Shown: piece after piece, positions 8,675 through 17,720 of the stretch
How positions within the stretch are numbered: the stretch's first letter is position 1
Layout: the number at the start of each line of letters is the position of its first letter
Assembly (NCBI RefSeq): GCF_019746015.1
Contig: NZ_JAIESM010000008.1
Coordinates: 1-64,000, forward strand
Direction: 5' to 3'
DNA from: Sphingomonas sp.
GTDB lineage: Bacteria; Pseudomonadota; Alphaproteobacteria; Sphingomonadales; Sphingomonadaceae
Length of the DNA stretch: 64,000 nt
Translations under genes and position numbers: made by a program
Notes under the pieces: model-generated
Seen by the model: only the letters and a program-made list of their open reading frames with translations
The model's database searches: none
What the model was told of the DNA's origin: nothing

Positions 8675-9343
8675 TCAATTTCCCGAAATCCCCAGCACCC
8701 GGGCCAGCGTGGCGAAATCGCCGACCACTTCCGCCACGCCAAGCTCGCGCAGCACCGCGTCGTGGCCGGGGCCGCAATGGGTGGCGGCGCTGAGGCCGAT
8801 CACCCGCGCGCCGGAGGCAAGCGCCCCGGTCGCGCCGACGGGCGAATCCTCAATGATCACCGCCTCGGCAATCGGCACGCCCAGCGCATCGGCGGCGTGC
8901 CAGTAAAGATCGGGGTTGGGCTTGCCGCGCGCGACATGCTCCTTGCCGCTGTAGAGATGGGGGCCGAACGCATCAGCGAGGCCGATATGCTCCAGATGGC
9001 GCGCGATCCACGCGGTGCTGCTCGACGAGGCGATCGCGCGCGGCAGGCCGGGCGGCAGCGCGCGCACGAAATGGACCGCGCCCGCCACCGCATCGATGCC
9101 GGCCGCCCAGATGCGCTCATCCTCCGCGCGCCGCTTTTCCCAGAAATCGGCGGGCAGCGGCGCGTTGATCCAGCGCTCGATCGCGTCGGTAAAGGCCGCG
9201 CCCGACAGGCCCATGAAACGCGCCATCGCCTGTTCGGTGGTGGTGGGATAGCCGGCCTCGGTCAGATAGCGAGCGACCTGCGCATTGCCGGCAAATTCGC
9301 TTTCGATCAGCACGCCGTCGAAATCGAAGATCAGCGCCTTCAT
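8675..9343 (-). CDS. HAD-superfamily hydrolase (phosphatase/phosphomutase type)
   Basis: The 222-residue protein opens with the HAD motif I DFDGVLIESE (nucleophile Asp7, acid/base Asp9), has a helical cap region (residues ~15-80), motif II SSSS and motif III/IV around KPNPDLYWHAADALG and VIIEDSPVGATGA. This is the phosphoglycolate-phosphatase/beta-phosphoglucomutase subgroup; the true substrate cannot be assigned. The start overlaps the end of the yggS-like gene (ATGA), so the two are likely co-transcribed. Confidence 0.9.
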   Translation of the reverse strand: MKALIFDFDGVLIESEFAGNAQVARYLTEAGYPTTTEQAMARFMGLSGAAFTDAIERWINAPLPADFWEKRRAEDERIWAAGIDAVAGAVHFVRALPPGLPRAIASSSSTAWIARHLEHIGLADAFGPHLYSGKEHVARGKPNPDLYWHAADALGVPIAEAVIIEDSPVGATGALASGARVIGLSAATHCGPGHDAVLRELGVAEVVGDFATLARVLGISGN

Positions 9344-10017
9344 GCGCGGGGCCCGAACAACGCGGTGCCAACGCGGACATGGGTGGCGCCGATGGTGACC
9401 GCGGTTTCGAAATCGCCCGACATGCCCATGCTGAGCCCGGGCAGGCCATGGTCGCGCGCCATCTTGGCGAGCAGCGCGAAATAGGGTGCGGGCTCAACCG
9501 CCGCCGGGGGCAGGCACATCAACCCGGCCACCGGCAGCGCCGCCGCCCGCGCCTCGGCGAGCAGCGCGGGCAGGTCGGCCGTGGCGACGCCGCCCTTTTG
9601 CGCTTCGTCGCCGATATTCACCTGCACGAAACAGGCCGGGCGCCGGCCTGCCTTGTCCATCGCGCGGGCAAGCGCCGTGACCAGCGACAGCCGGTCGACC
9701 GAATGGATCGCGTCGAACAGCGCGACCGCGGCTTCCGCCTTGTTCGATTGCAGCTGGCCGATCAGGTGAAGCGCGAGGCCGGGGGTCGCTTCCTTCAGCG
9801 CGGGCCATTTGTCCGCCGCTTCCTGCACCCGGTTCTCGCCGAACACGCGCTGGCCGACGGCGATCAGCGGCGCGATGGCGTCGGCCGGCTGGGTCTTCGA
9901 CACCGCGATCAGGCTGATGTCGGCGGGCGCGCGCCCTGCGAGTTTGGCGGCGCGGGCAATCGCGGTCTGGATGTCGGCAAGGCGCTGGGCTGCCAAGGGC
10001 TGTTCCGGGTCGGTCAT
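9340..10017 (-). CDS. YggS/PROSC-family PLP-homeostasis protein
   Basis: The 225-residue protein shows the YggS pattern: LIAVSKTQPAD with the PLP lysine at residue 41, FGENRVQEA, LHLIGQLQSNK, QVNIGDEAQKGG and the ending SMGMSGDFETAVTIGATHVRVGTALFG. These single-domain alanine-racemase-fold proteins buffer pyridoxal phosphate in the cytosol. The frame is open to 10059, but that extension lies in the promoter gap; ATG 10017 matches the family start. Only about 22 bp separate it from the divergent thiE-like gene. Confidence 0.92.
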   Translation of the reverse strand: MTDPEQPLAAQRLADIQTAIARAAKLAGRAPADISLIAVSKTQPADAIAPLIAVGQRVFGENRVQEAADKWPALKEATPGLALHLIGQLQSNKAEAAVALFDAIHSVDRLSLVTALARAMDKAGRRPACFVQVNIGDEAQKGGVATADLPALLAEARAAALPVAGLMCLPPAAVEPAPYFALLAKMARDHGLPGLSMGMSGDFETAVTIGATHVRVGTALFGPRA

Positions 10018-10039
10018 CGGCGTTGCTATAGGGGGGGTG

Positions 10040-10573
10040 ATGCGACGCGACCACCCCAAGCAACTGCCCCGAACCTGGCTGATGACCGATGCCCGGCTGG
10101 GCGATGCGCTATGGGCGGCGCTGGAACGCCTGCCGCGCGGCAGCGGGGTGGTGTTTCGCGATTATGATCTGCCGCCCGCTGCCCGCCGCGCGCGCTATCT
10201 GGCGGTGCGGGCAGTGGCGCGGCGGCGGCGGCTGGTGCTGGTGGTGGCGGGCGCGCTGCCGGCGACGGGCCGGGTGGACGGGCGCCATGGCCGCGACCCG
10301 CGCCGCACACCGGGCCTGAAGACCTGGCCCGCGCACAACGTGGCCGAAGTGATCAGCGGGTGCCGCGCCGGTGCCAACCTGATCTTCATCTCGCCGGTGT
10401 TCGCCACCGCCTCCCACCCCGGCGCGCGCGCGCTGGGCCGGGTGCGCGCGATGCGGCTTGCCGCGCTGGCGCCGGGGCGAGCGATCGCGCTCGGCGGCAT
10501 GGACAAGGGGCGATTCGCCGGCCTTGGCCAGCGCTTCATTGGATGGGCGGCGATTGACGGGTGGCGCGCCTAG
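10040..10573 (+). CDS. Degenerate thiamine-phosphate-synthase-like (TenI/ThiE fold) protein
   Basis: The 177-residue protein resembles ThiE/TenI TIM-barrel proteins: LPRGSGVVFRDYDLP near the N-terminus, NLIFISPVFATASHPGA in the region of the ThiE phosphate loop, and AIALGGM near the end. The canonical GPVFPT-TK motif is changed (VFATASH), and the protein is shorter than typical ThiE (about 210), so it may not make thiamine phosphate. The ATG at 10040 directly follows a G tract; ATG 10082 is an alternative. The TAG stop shares bases with the stop of the convergent hypothetical gene. Confidence 0.65.
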   Translation: MRRDHPKQLPRTWLMTDARLGDALWAALERLPRGSGVVFRDYDLPPAARRARYLAVRAVARRRRLVLVVAGALPATGRVDGRHGRDPRRTPGLKTWPAHNVAEVISGCRAGANLIFISPVFATASHPGARALGRVRAMRLAALAPGRAIALGGMDKGRFAGLGQRFIGWAAIDGWRA

Positions 10574-11262
10574 AAGCGCAGCGCGGTACCGATATAGATG
10601 GCGCGGCTGTCCTGCCGGCTGTCGATCCCGCGATCGACGCGGTAGCGCTGGTCGCGGTAACGCACGCCGGCGGTCAGATCGACATGCTTCGACAGGCGAT
10701 AGGCGCCGCCGACATCGATCAGCCCCAGACCGGCACCCGCCTCGGTCGGGCCAAGTCGCGCGGTCGAGACGGGCTCGCTGGCCACATGCAGCCGCTCGGC
10801 ACCGGGCGCTGCCGCCGGGAGGCGCGCGCTGGTTTCGATGAGCGCGATCCGCGCCCCTGCGGCCGGCTTCGGCTCTGCGGGCAGCGCGAACTTCTGCCAG
10901 CCGAGCGACGTGCCCAGATTATAGCTGATCGGCGCGACCGAACCCAGTGCCGGCGCTTCCGGCTGGCTGGCGCGCGGCTCGACCTGAACGACAAAGGCCG
11001 AGCGGGCACGCACTGCCACCGTCACCGGGCGGTTGCCGGCGCGCGGCGATTCGGCCGGCGTGAAGCGATAGGCGCGTGTCCCCGTGCCGGTCTTCGCCAG
11101 CAGCGCGGCAAGCTTGGGATCGGCAGAGGCGGGGGTGAAGCCGGCAAGCGGCGCCACGATCGCCGTCGCGCCTGCGCGATCCGGTGCGCTGAACGCCGGC
11201 ACGGCAAGGCACAGCGCAAGCGCTGATCCTGCAACCGTGGCGATGGCGAGTCGAAGCGACAC
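10570..11262 (-). CDS. Secreted or outer-membrane hypothetical protein
   Basis: I do not recognise this 230-residue protein. It has a signal peptide (LRLAIATVAGSALALCLAVPAFS, cleavage near the following AP) and a C-terminal region rich in alternating strands that ends in GTALRF, a terminal Phe as in outer-membrane barrel or porin-like proteins. The GTG at 11262 is chosen because AAGGAAGG lies exactly 8 nt upstream; a TTG at 11286 would place the RBS inside the gene. A promoter candidate lies just upstream. A surface or barrel-associated role is only an inference. Confidence 0.7.
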   Translation of the reverse strand: MSLRLAIATVAGSALALCLAVPAFSAPDRAGATAIVAPLAGFTPASADPKLAALLAKTGTGTRAYRFTPAESPRAGNRPVTVAVRARSAFVVQVEPRASQPEAPALGSVAPISYNLGTSLGWQKFALPAEPKPAAGARIALIETSARLPAAAPGAERLHVASEPVSTARLGPTEAGAGLGLIDVGGAYRLSKHVDLTAGVRYRDQRYRVDRGIDSRQDSRAIYIGTALRF

Positions 11263-11285
11263 GAGAAACACCTTCCTTCTACGCA

Positions 11286-11313
11286 ATATTGCCTAGCATG
11301 AAGCATTTGGCAA
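11286..11313 (-). promoter_or_regulatory. Sigma70-like promoter for the outer-membrane-like hypothetical gene
   Basis: On the minus strand TTGCCA (11308-11313) and CAATAT (11286-11291) are separated by 16 nt. Transcription would start near 11279, giving a very short leader that contains the AAGGAAGG ribosome site before the GTG at 11262. Confidence 0.4.
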
Positions 11314-11423
11314 ATACCACCACGCCCCGTGGATTTACCGCCAGTGTTGCGCGCGGCACACAGCGGGCCGAGTCGCAAAGGCCAGCGCCGGGCAAGCTGG
11401 GGCACGCGGGCCGCAGCGCGTGC

Positions 11424-11451
11424 TTGCGGCGCCCCCGGCTCGCCCTATAGA
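11424..11451 (+). promoter_or_regulatory. Sigma70-like promoter for the DUF3576-leuS-lptE-holA operon
   Basis: TTGCGG (11424-11429) and TATAGA (11446-11451) are spaced by 16 nt, in the only gap upstream of the four-gene operon. Transcription would start near 11458, about 30 nt before the lipoprotein ATG. Confidence 0.5.
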
Positions 11452-11488
11452 AGGCGTTCGTTACTTGCCACACTCAGGATGCCCCATC

Positions 11489-11920
11489 ATGCGCCACGCC
11501 CTGGCCCTGCCGCTTGCCCTGCTGATCGCGCTGCCGCTTGCCGGGTGCGGCAAGGGCAGCCGCCCGCGCGGCGAACTGGCCGCCGCCCGCGTCACCACCA
11601 TCGGCGTGAACAGCTATTTGTGGCGCGCCGCACTCGACACGCTGAGCTTTATGCCGCTGCTGCAGACCGATTCGAACGGCGGCGTCATCGTCACCGACTG
11701 GTACGCCAATCCCGCAGCGCCAGCCGAGCGGATGAAGGTGACGGTGTCGATCCTCGACCAGGATCTGCGCGCCGATGCCGTGCGCGTGGCGGTGCAGCGC
11801 CAGATCAACCGCGACGGCAACTGGGTGGACGCGCCGGTGCGCGCCGCCACCGCGCAAAAGCTGGAGGATGTCATCCTCACCCATGCGCGCGACCTGCGCC
11901 GTGCCGCGCTGCCTGGCTAA
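11489..11920 (+). CDS. DUF3576 lipoprotein
   Basis: The 143-residue protein starts with a lipoprotein signal ending in the lipobox LAGC and continues with the DUF3576 pattern IGVNSYLWRAALDTLSFMPL and GGVIVTDWY, ending in a conserved basic helix. Members are envelope lipoproteins of Alphaproteobacteria with no known activity, and commonly precede leuS and lptE as here. The ATG at 11489 has CAGGA about nine bases upstream. leuS begins 3 nt after its stop. Confidence 0.88.
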   Translation: MRHALALPLALLIALPLAGCGKGSRPRGELAAARVTTIGVNSYLWRAALDTLSFMPLLQTDSNGGVIVTDWYANPAAPAERMKVTVSILDQDLRADAVRVAVQRQINRDGNWVDAPVRAATAQKLEDVILTHARDLRRAALPG

Positions 11921-11923
11921 GGC

Positions 11924-14443
11924 ATGGCGACCCGTTTCAACGCGCTGAAGGCCGACAGCGCCTGGCAGGCCATCTGGGAAGAGCGCACAACCTTTGTTGC
12001 CGACAGCGCCAGCCCGCGCCCGCGCGCTTATGTGCTGGAGATGTTTCCCTACCCCTCGGGCCGCATCCATATGGGGCATGTCCGCAACTATACGATGGGC
12101 GACGTGCTGGCGCGCTATCGGCGGATGAAGGGTTATGAAGTGCTCCACCCGATGGGGTGGGATGCGTTCGGCATGCCGGCCGAAAATGCGGCGATGGAAA
12201 AGGGCGTGCACCCCGGCGACTGGACGCGCGCCAACATCGCCGCGATGCGCCGCCAGCTGAAGCGGCTGGGCCTTGCCATTGACTGGAGCCGTGAGCTCGC
12301 CACCTGCGAGCCCGATTATTACGGCCAGGAACAGGCGCTGTTCCTCGACCTGTTCGCAGCCGGCCTCGTTTATCGCCGCGAATCGGCGGTGAACTGGGAC
12401 CCGGTCGACATGACCGTGCTGGCGAACGAACAGGTGATTGACGGGCGCGGCTGGCGATCGGGCGCGCTGGTCGAGCGGCGCAAGCTCAACCAGTGGTTCC
12501 TGAAGATCACCGATTTTGCCGACGATCTGCTCGATGGGCTGGGCGAGCTGAAGGACTGGCCCGAAAAGGTGCGGCTGATGCAGGAAAACTGGATCGGGCG
12601 CAGCCAGGGGCTGGGCTTCCGCTTCGCGCTGTCGGATGGGGGCAGCGTAGAGGTGTTCTCCACCCGGCCCGACACCATCTTCGGCGCAAGCTTCGTCGCG
12701 GTCGCGGCCGAACACCCGATTGCGCAGGCCGCCGCTGCCAGCGATCCGGCGGCCGCCGCCTTTATCGAGCAGTGCCGCCAGGGCGGCACCACGGCGGCTG
12801 AGCTGGAAACGCAGGAAAAGCTTGGCCACCGGCTGGCGATCACCGCCACCCATCCGCTCGACCCGGCCTGGCAGCTGCCCGTCTATATCGCCAATTTCGT
12901 GCTGATGGATTATGGCACCGGCGCCGTGTTCGGCGTGCCCGCGCACGACCAACGCGACTTGGATTTCGCGCGCAAATATGGCCTCACGGTCACGCGCGTG
13001 GTGTCCGACGGGGCCGAGGATGCGCCCGATTTCGCCGGCGACACCGCCTATTCCGGCCCCGGCACCATCGTGAACTCGCACTTCCTCGACGGCATGGACA
13101 TTGAGGACGCCAAGCGCGCCGTCATCCAGCGGGCCGAGGGCGAGGGCTGGGGCGAAGGGCGCACCGTGTTCCGCCTGCGCGACTGGGGGGTGTCGCGCCA
13201 GCGTTACTGGGGCACGCCCATCCCGATCATCCATTGCGACGCGTGCGGCGCGGTGCCGGTGCCGCGTGACCAGCTGCCGGTGGTGCTGCCCGAAGATGTG
13301 AGCTTCGACATTCCCGGCAACCCGCTGGACCGGCACCCGACTTGGAAACATGTCGCCTGCCCGAGCTGTGGCGGCGCGGCGCGGCGGGAGACCGACACGC
13401 TCGACACCTTTGTCGATTCGAGCTGGTATTTCCTGCGCTTTGCCAGCCAGCCGGCGGACCAGCCGTTCGACCGCGCCGAAGTGGCCGGCTGGATGCCGGT
13501 CGGCCAATATATCGGCGGGGTGGAACATGCCATTCTCCACCTGCTCTATGCCCGCTTCTGGACGCGCGCGCTGAAAGCGATCGGCAAGCTGGACATTGCC
13601 GAGCCCTTTGCCGGGCTGTTCACCCAAGGCATGGTGACGCACGAAACCTATCGCCGTGCCGATGCCGAGGACGGCGCCGGCTGGCTTTCGCCGGAAGAAG
13701 TGACGCGCAGCGACGCCGGCATGGTGATGCGCGATGGCGGCGCACCGGTAGAGGTTGGCCGCGTCGTCAAAATGTCCAAGTCGAAGAAGAACGTCGTCGA
13801 TCCCGATCCGATGTTCGATGCCTATGGCGCGGATGCGGTGCGCTGGTTCATGCTTTCCGATTCGCCGCCCGAGCGCGACCTGCCGTGGAGCGAGGCGGGG
13901 ATCGAGGGGTGCTGGCGCTTCGTCCAGCGGCTGTGGCGGCTGTTCCAGCCCGAGGACGGGAGCGGCGCCGAGGACATGGCGCTGCGCCGCAAGACGCACC
14001 AGACCATCGCCGGGGTCGCGGGCGACATCGAGGCGCTTGCCTTCAACAAGGCGGTTGCCCGGCTCTATGAGCTTGCCAACGCCATCGAGCGCGCCGCGCC
14101 CGGCCCCGACCGGGAGGCGGCGATCGAGGCACTGCTACGGCTCGTCGCGCCGATGGTGCCGCATGTGGCGGAGGAAGCCTGGGCGCTGCGCGGCCATGCC
14201 GGGCTGATCGCCGATGCGCCCTGGCCGGAAATCGACCCCGCGCTGCTGGTCGACAGCGAGGTGACCATCGCCATCCAGGTGAACGGCAAGCTGCGCGACA
14301 CGCTGACGGTGGCGCGCGGCACCGACAAGGCGGCGCTGGAAGCCGCCGCGCTGGCCAGCGACAAGGTCGTCCGCCTGCTCGACGGCAAGCCGCCCAGAAA
14401 GGTGATCGTCGTGCCCGACCGGCTGGTCAATCTCGTCGCATGA
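11924..14443 (+). CDS. leuS: Leucyl-tRNA synthetase
   Basis: The 839-residue class I synthetase shows the HIGH-type motif HMGH at residues 49-52, the CP1 editing insertion (with [15 protein letters not shown]), a zinc-type segment HCDACGAVP, and KMSKS at 616-620. The C-terminal anticodon-binding and leucine-specific regions are complete (ending [15 protein letters not shown]). Length and domain order are normal for bacterial LeuRS. It overlaps lptE by four bases, fitting an operon that links translation to envelope assembly genes only by position. Confidence 0.98.
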   Translation: MATRFNALKADSAWQAIWEERTTFVADSASPRPRAYVLEMFPYPSGRIHMGHVRNYTMGDVLARYRRMKGYEVLHPMGWDAFGMPAENAAMEKGVHPGDWTRANIAAMRRQLKRLGLAIDWSRELATCEPDYYGQEQALFLDLFAAGLVYRRESAVNWDPVDMTVLANEQVIDGRGWRSGALVERRKLNQWFLKITDFADDLLDGLGELKDWPEKVRLMQENWIGRSQGLGFRFALSDGGSVEVFSTRPDTIFGASFVAVAAEHPIAQAAAASDPAAAAFIEQCRQGGTTAAELETQEKLGHRLAITATHPLDPAWQLPVYIANFVLMDYGTGAVFGVPAHDQRDLDFARKYGLTVTRVVSDGAEDAPDFAGDTAYSGPGTIVNSHFLDGMDIEDAKRAVIQRAEGEGWGEGRTVFRLRDWGVSRQRYWGTPIPIIHCDACGAVPVPRDQLPVVLPEDVSFDIPGNPLDRHPTWKHVACPSCGGAARRETDTLDTFVDSSWYFLRFASQPADQPFDRAEVAGWMPVGQYIGGVEHAILHLLYARFWTRALKAIGKLDIAEPFAGLFTQGMVTHETYRRADAEDGAGWLSPEEVTRSDAGMVMRDGGAPVEVGRVVKMSKSKKNVVDPDPMFDAYGADAVRWFMLSDSPPERDLPWSEAGIEGCWRFVQRLWRLFQPEDGSGAEDMALRRKTHQTIAGVAGDIEALAFNKAVARLYELANAIERAAPGPDREAAIEALLRLVAPMVPHVAEEAWALRGHAGLIADAPWPEIDPALLVDSEVTIAIQVNGKLRDTLTVARGTDKAALEAAALASDKVVRLLDGKPPRKVIVVPDRLVNLVA

Positions 14444-14937
14444 GGACGCCCGCGCTCCTCCTCGCGCTTGCGCTGCTGCTCGGCGGCTGTGGCCTGCGCC
14501 CGCTTTATGGCGGCGGGGGCGGCGGCAAGGTGGCGCAGATGCTGACCCAGATCGACGTCGCTCCCATCGAAGGGCAGGCCGGCTGGCTGGTGAGCAATGC
14601 GGTGCGCGACCAGCTCGGCCGCGCCGGCACCACGCCGCTTTACCGGCTGGAAGTGAAGCTCGATGACAAGATCAGCGGCCTGGGCGTGCGGCGCGACGAC
14701 ACGGTGACGCGCGAACGGCGGACGCTGCGCGCGCGCTATCAGCTGATCGACCTGGCCAATGGCACTGTGCTGCTCGACGCGACTGCCGGCTTTGACGCGG
14801 GGATCGACGTGGTCGGCTCCGAATATGCGACGATCGCGGCGGAGAATACCGCGCTCGAACGGCTGTCGAAGATCGTCGCTGACCAGATTGTCGCGCGGGT
14901 TGCGCTCTATGCCGAGCGCGCCGGCCGCAGCGAGTGA
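14440..14937 (+). CDS. lptE: LptE-family LPS-assembly lipoprotein
   Basis: This 165-residue lipoprotein has a signal peptide ending in LLLGGC (lipidated Cys17) followed at once by GLRPLYGGG, the hallmark start of alphaproteobacterial LptE. LptE plugs the LptD barrel and delivers LPS to the outer leaflet. The rest is a compact alpha/beta domain ([20 protein letters not shown]). It overlaps leuS and holA by four bases on each side, the usual arrangement in this group. Confidence 0.9.
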   Translation: MRTPALLLALALLLGGCGLRPLYGGGGGGKVAQMLTQIDVAPIEGQAGWLVSNAVRDQLGRAGTTPLYRLEVKLDDKISGLGVRRDDTVTRERRTLRARYQLIDLANGTVLLDATAGFDAGIDVVGSEYATIAAENTALERLSKIVADQIVARVALYAERAGRSE

Positions 14938-15938
14938 AGGCGGCCAATCTCGCGCAGCTGCACGCCGCGCTCGACCGGGCCTCGGCGCGGCTGTTCCTGC
15001 TCCATGGCCCTGATGAATCCGCCGCCGACGAGCTTGCCGCGCGGCTGGCGGCAGCAATGGGCCCCGATGCCGAGCGCGTCGACCTGGAGCCCGCCGCGCT
15101 GAAGGCGGACCCGGCGCTGCTGGCGGGGGAGGCAGCGGCGCTCTCGCTGTTCGGCGGCCGGCGCCATATCCGCGTGCGCGGCGCCGGCGAAGACTGCGCG
15201 GACGCCGCCGAGCGGCTGCTGAGCGCCGATGTCGCCGGCAATCCGGTGGTGATGATCGCGCCGGGAGTGAAGGCCAGCGGCAGGCTGGTCAAGCTGGCGG
15301 TCGCCGCCGGTGAGGCGGTCGCCCATGCCTGCTATGTGCCGACCGGCGCGCAGGCGGTGGACGTGGCGCGCACTTTGGGGGGCGCGGCCGGGCTGCGCCT
15401 CGACGCGCGGCTCGCCGAGCGGCTGGTCGCGGCATCGGGCGGCGACCGTGCGGTGATGGCGCGCGAGGTCGAAAAGCTCGCGCTCTATCTCGACGCCGAT
15501 CCGACGCGCCCCGCAACGCTCGACGATGCCGCGCTCGATGCGATCGGCGCCGATCTGGGCGAGGCCGATGTGACCAGCGCCGTCAACGCCGCGGTTGCGG
15601 GCGACGCGGCGGCACTGGGCGCCGAGCTGGCGCTGCTGAGCGACACCTCCCCCATCCCCCTGCTGCGCGCGCTGGTGCGCCGGCTGATGAGCCTTGCCGA
15701 GATGCAGGCCGAGGTGGCGGGCGGCGCCAGCGTGAGCGAGGTGATGAAGCGCCACCGCGTGTTCTTCAAGGAAGAGGCCGCGACCGCGCGCGCCATCCGC
15801 GCCTGGCCGCCGGCGCGGCTGTCGGCGGCGATCGACCATCTGCGCGAGGCCGAGCGCAGCCTGATGGCGCGCGCGCCCGATGTGACGGCGGCCGCCGCCG
15901 CCCTCGCCATTGCGCGCGCGGTGCGCCGGGGCGGCTGA
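14934..15938 (+). CDS. holA: DNA polymerase III subunit delta
   Basis: The 334-residue protein has the HolA layout: an N-terminal AAA+-like fold with FLLHGPDESAADELA, the central LFGGRRHIRVRG, DRAVMAREVEKLALYL in the lid region, and a C-terminal helical collar domain (PIPLLRALVRRLMSLAEMQ). Delta opens the beta clamp during loading. The start is a GTG overlapping lptE. Palindrome copy 3 follows the stop by about ten bases. Confidence 0.93.
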   Translation: MKAANLAQLHAALDRASARLFLLHGPDESAADELAARLAAAMGPDAERVDLEPAALKADPALLAGEAAALSLFGGRRHIRVRGAGEDCADAAERLLSADVAGNPVVMIAPGVKASGRLVKLAVAAGEAVAHACYVPTGAQAVDVARTLGGAAGLRLDARLAERLVAASGGDRAVMAREVEKLALYLDADPTRPATLDDAALDAIGADLGEADVTSAVNAAVAGDAAALGAELALLSDTSPIPLLRALVRRLMSLAEMQAEVAGGASVSEVMKRHRVFFKEEAATARAIRAWPPARLSAAIDHLREAERSLMARAPDVTAAAAALAIARAVRRGG

Positions 15939-15947
15939 GTAAAAGTT

Positions 15948-16031
15948 GGCGGTGCCGGCCCGCTCCCCCACCCGGCCTCCCAACGGCAGTATTCTATGGG
16001 AGGCCGGGTGGGGGAGCGGGCTGGTGCCGCC
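15948..16031. repeat. Long palindromic intergenic repeat, copy 3
   Basis: This 84-nt element is the cleanest copy: the left 35 nt (starting GGCGGTGCCGGCCCGC) pair with the right 35 nt (ending GCGGGCTGGTGCCGCC) with only three G-U wobbles when read as plus-strand RNA, leaving a 14-nt loop with CGGCAGTATTCT. Read as minus-strand RNA the wobbles become A-C mismatches, so the element has a preferred strand. It lies between the convergent holA and parB genes. Confidence 0.93.
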
Positions 16032-16056
16032 TTAAACAGGCCCGCGCGTAAAACCC

Positions 16057-16941
16057 TTACAGCGCCTCGCCGCTCAGCCGCTGGCACAGCATGTCGAGCT
16101 GATCGAGCGTGGAATAGTTGAGCGTCAGGCTGCCGCCCTTCGCGCCATGGCTGATCCGCACCGTCAGGCCGAGCAAATCGGCAAGCTGGGTTTCGAGCGC
16201 GGCGATATCGGTGTCGCGGCCGCCGGTGCCGGCGCGGTCGCGCGCGCGATCGGGCTTCGCGGCGCGCGCCAGCCGCTCGGTCTCGCGCACCGACAGCCCC
16301 TTGGCGATGACCTGCGCGGCCAGCGCCTCAGGATCGGGCGCACCGATCAGCGCGCGGGCATGGCCCATCTGCAGCGCACCGGCGACGACATGCGCCTGCA
16401 CCGCCGGCGGCAGATCGAGCAGCCGCAGCAGATTGGCGATGTGGCTGCGCGACTTGTGGACCAGCCGGCCCAGCGCTTCCTGGCTGTGGCCATAATCGTC
16501 GATCAGCCGCGAATAGGCCGCCGCCTCTTCGATCGCGTTCAGGTCCTGCCGCTGGATATTTTCGACTAGCGCGATTTCCATCGTCTGCGCATCGTCGAAA
16601 TCACGAACGATTACAGGCACTTCGTGCAGCCGTGCCCGCTGGGCCGCGCGCCAGCGCCGCTCGCCGGCGACAATTTGATAGCCGCGCCCGTGCGGCCGGA
16701 CGACAATCGGCTGGATCAGCCCGCGCGCCGCAATCGATTCGGCCAGTTCGTCGAGCGCGGCCTCATCGAAATGGCGGCGCGGCTGGCCGGGATGCGGGGT
16801 GAGCGCGCCGACGGGCAGCAGCTTCACGCCGGCCGGCGCCGCCGCGCCCGGCTCCACCGGCGCCTCGCGCGCGACGTCGCCCATCAGCGCGGACAGGCCA
16901 CGGCCCAGGCCCGGGCGGGGTTTGCGAACGGTTTCGGTCAT
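16057..16941 (-). CDS. parB: Chromosome partitioning protein ParB
   Basis: The 294-residue protein has the N-terminal ParA-activating stretch RPGLGRGLSALMGD, the CTP-binding ParB/Srx fold with PGQPRRHFDEAALDELAESI, IVVRPHGRGYQIVAGERRW (C-box GERRWRA), the helix-turn-helix with HSQEALGRLVHKSRSHIANLL, and a C-terminal dimerisation segment. ParB loads at parS sites and spreads as a clamp to organise the origin region. Three parS-type palindromes lie 0.8-3.3 kb away (17775, 18266, 20204). The start overlaps parA (ATGA). Confidence 0.97.
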   Translation of the reverse strand: MTETVRKPRPGLGRGLSALMGDVAREAPVEPGAAAPAGVKLLPVGALTPHPGQPRRHFDEAALDELAESIAARGLIQPIVVRPHGRGYQIVAGERRWRAAQRARLHEVPVIVRDFDDAQTMEIALVENIQRQDLNAIEEAAAYSRLIDDYGHSQEALGRLVHKSRSHIANLLRLLDLPPAVQAHVVAGALQMGHARALIGAPDPEALAAQVIAKGLSVRETERLARAAKPDRARDRAGTGGRDTDIAALETQLADLLGLTVRISHGAKGGSLTLNYSTLDQLDMLCQRLSGEAL

Positions 16942-17720
16942 GCGGCAGCTCGGGTCGATGGCGGAAGCCGGTGGATCAGTTCCCGGGCGAGCGCGATATA
17001 GGCCTCCGACCCCGGGCAGCGATGGTCATAGATCAGCGCCGGCAGCCCGTGGCTGGGCGCTTCGGACAGGCGCACATTGCGCGGGATGACGGTGTCGAAC
17101 ACCACCTTGCCCAGCACCGCGCGCACATCATCGGCCACCTGGTCGGTCAGCCGGTTGCGGCGGTCATACATGGTGAGCGCGACCCCCAGGATCGACAGCC
17201 CGGGGTTGAAGCGGGCGCGAATCCGCTCGACCGTGTTGAGCAGCTGGCTCAACCCTTCAAGCGCGAAGAATTCGCATTGCAGCGGCACCAGCAGCGAATC
17301 GGCCGCGACCATCGCGTTGATGGTCAGCAGGCCGAGCGAGGGCGGGCAGTCGATCAGGATCACGTCCCATTGCTCGCCGCCGCGCTTCACCGCCTGGTTC
17401 AGCCGGTGGGTGCGCTCCTCGAACTCGACCAGCTCGATTTCCGCGCCCGACAGATCGACGGTGGCTGGCACGATCGACAATTTGGGCACGCGGGTGGCAA
17501 TCGCCGCCTCGGCCACGCCCAGATCGCCGATCAGCAGGTCATAGGAGGAGCGCTCGCGCTCCGCCCGGCCGATGCCGAGCCCGGTCGAGGCATTGCCCTG
17601 CGGATCGAGATCGATGATCAGCGTGCTGATGCCCGTCGCGGCGAGTGCGGTGCCCAGGTTGATGGCGGTGGTCGTCTTGCCGACGCCGCCTTTCTGGTTG
17701 GCGATGGCGATGCAGATCAT
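16938..17720 (-). CDS. parA: Chromosome partitioning ATPase ParA (Soj)
   Basis: The 260-residue P-loop ATPase begins at ATG 17720 with the deviant Walker A KGGVGKTTT at residues 10-18, then IDLDPQGNASTGLG (A' motif), VILIDCPPSLGLLTINA (Walker B) and the DNA-binding basic patches of the Soj type. It forms the gradient that moves ParB-bound origins. The open frame upstream to 17801 lies inside rsmG. It overlaps both rsmG and parB by four bases. Confidence 0.97.
   Translation of the reverse strand: MICIAIANQKGGVGKTTTAINLGTALAATGISTLIIDLDPQGNASTGLGIGRAERERSSYDLLIGDLGVAEAAIATRVPKLSIVPATVDLSGAEIELVEFEERTHRLNQAVKRGGEQWDVILIDCPPSLGLLTINAMVAADSLLVPLQCEFFALEGLSQLLNTVERIRARFNPGLSILGVALTMYDRRNRLTDQVADDVRAVLGKVVFDTVIPRNVRLSEAPSHGLPALIYDHRCPGSEAYIALARELIHRLPPSTRAAA

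Noticed and set aside
11474..13999. Long open frames on the strand opposite leuS, and similar long antisense frames over ftsK and rho
   Set aside because: High-GC codon bias creates long antisense frames; these show no domain, start signal or neighbours.
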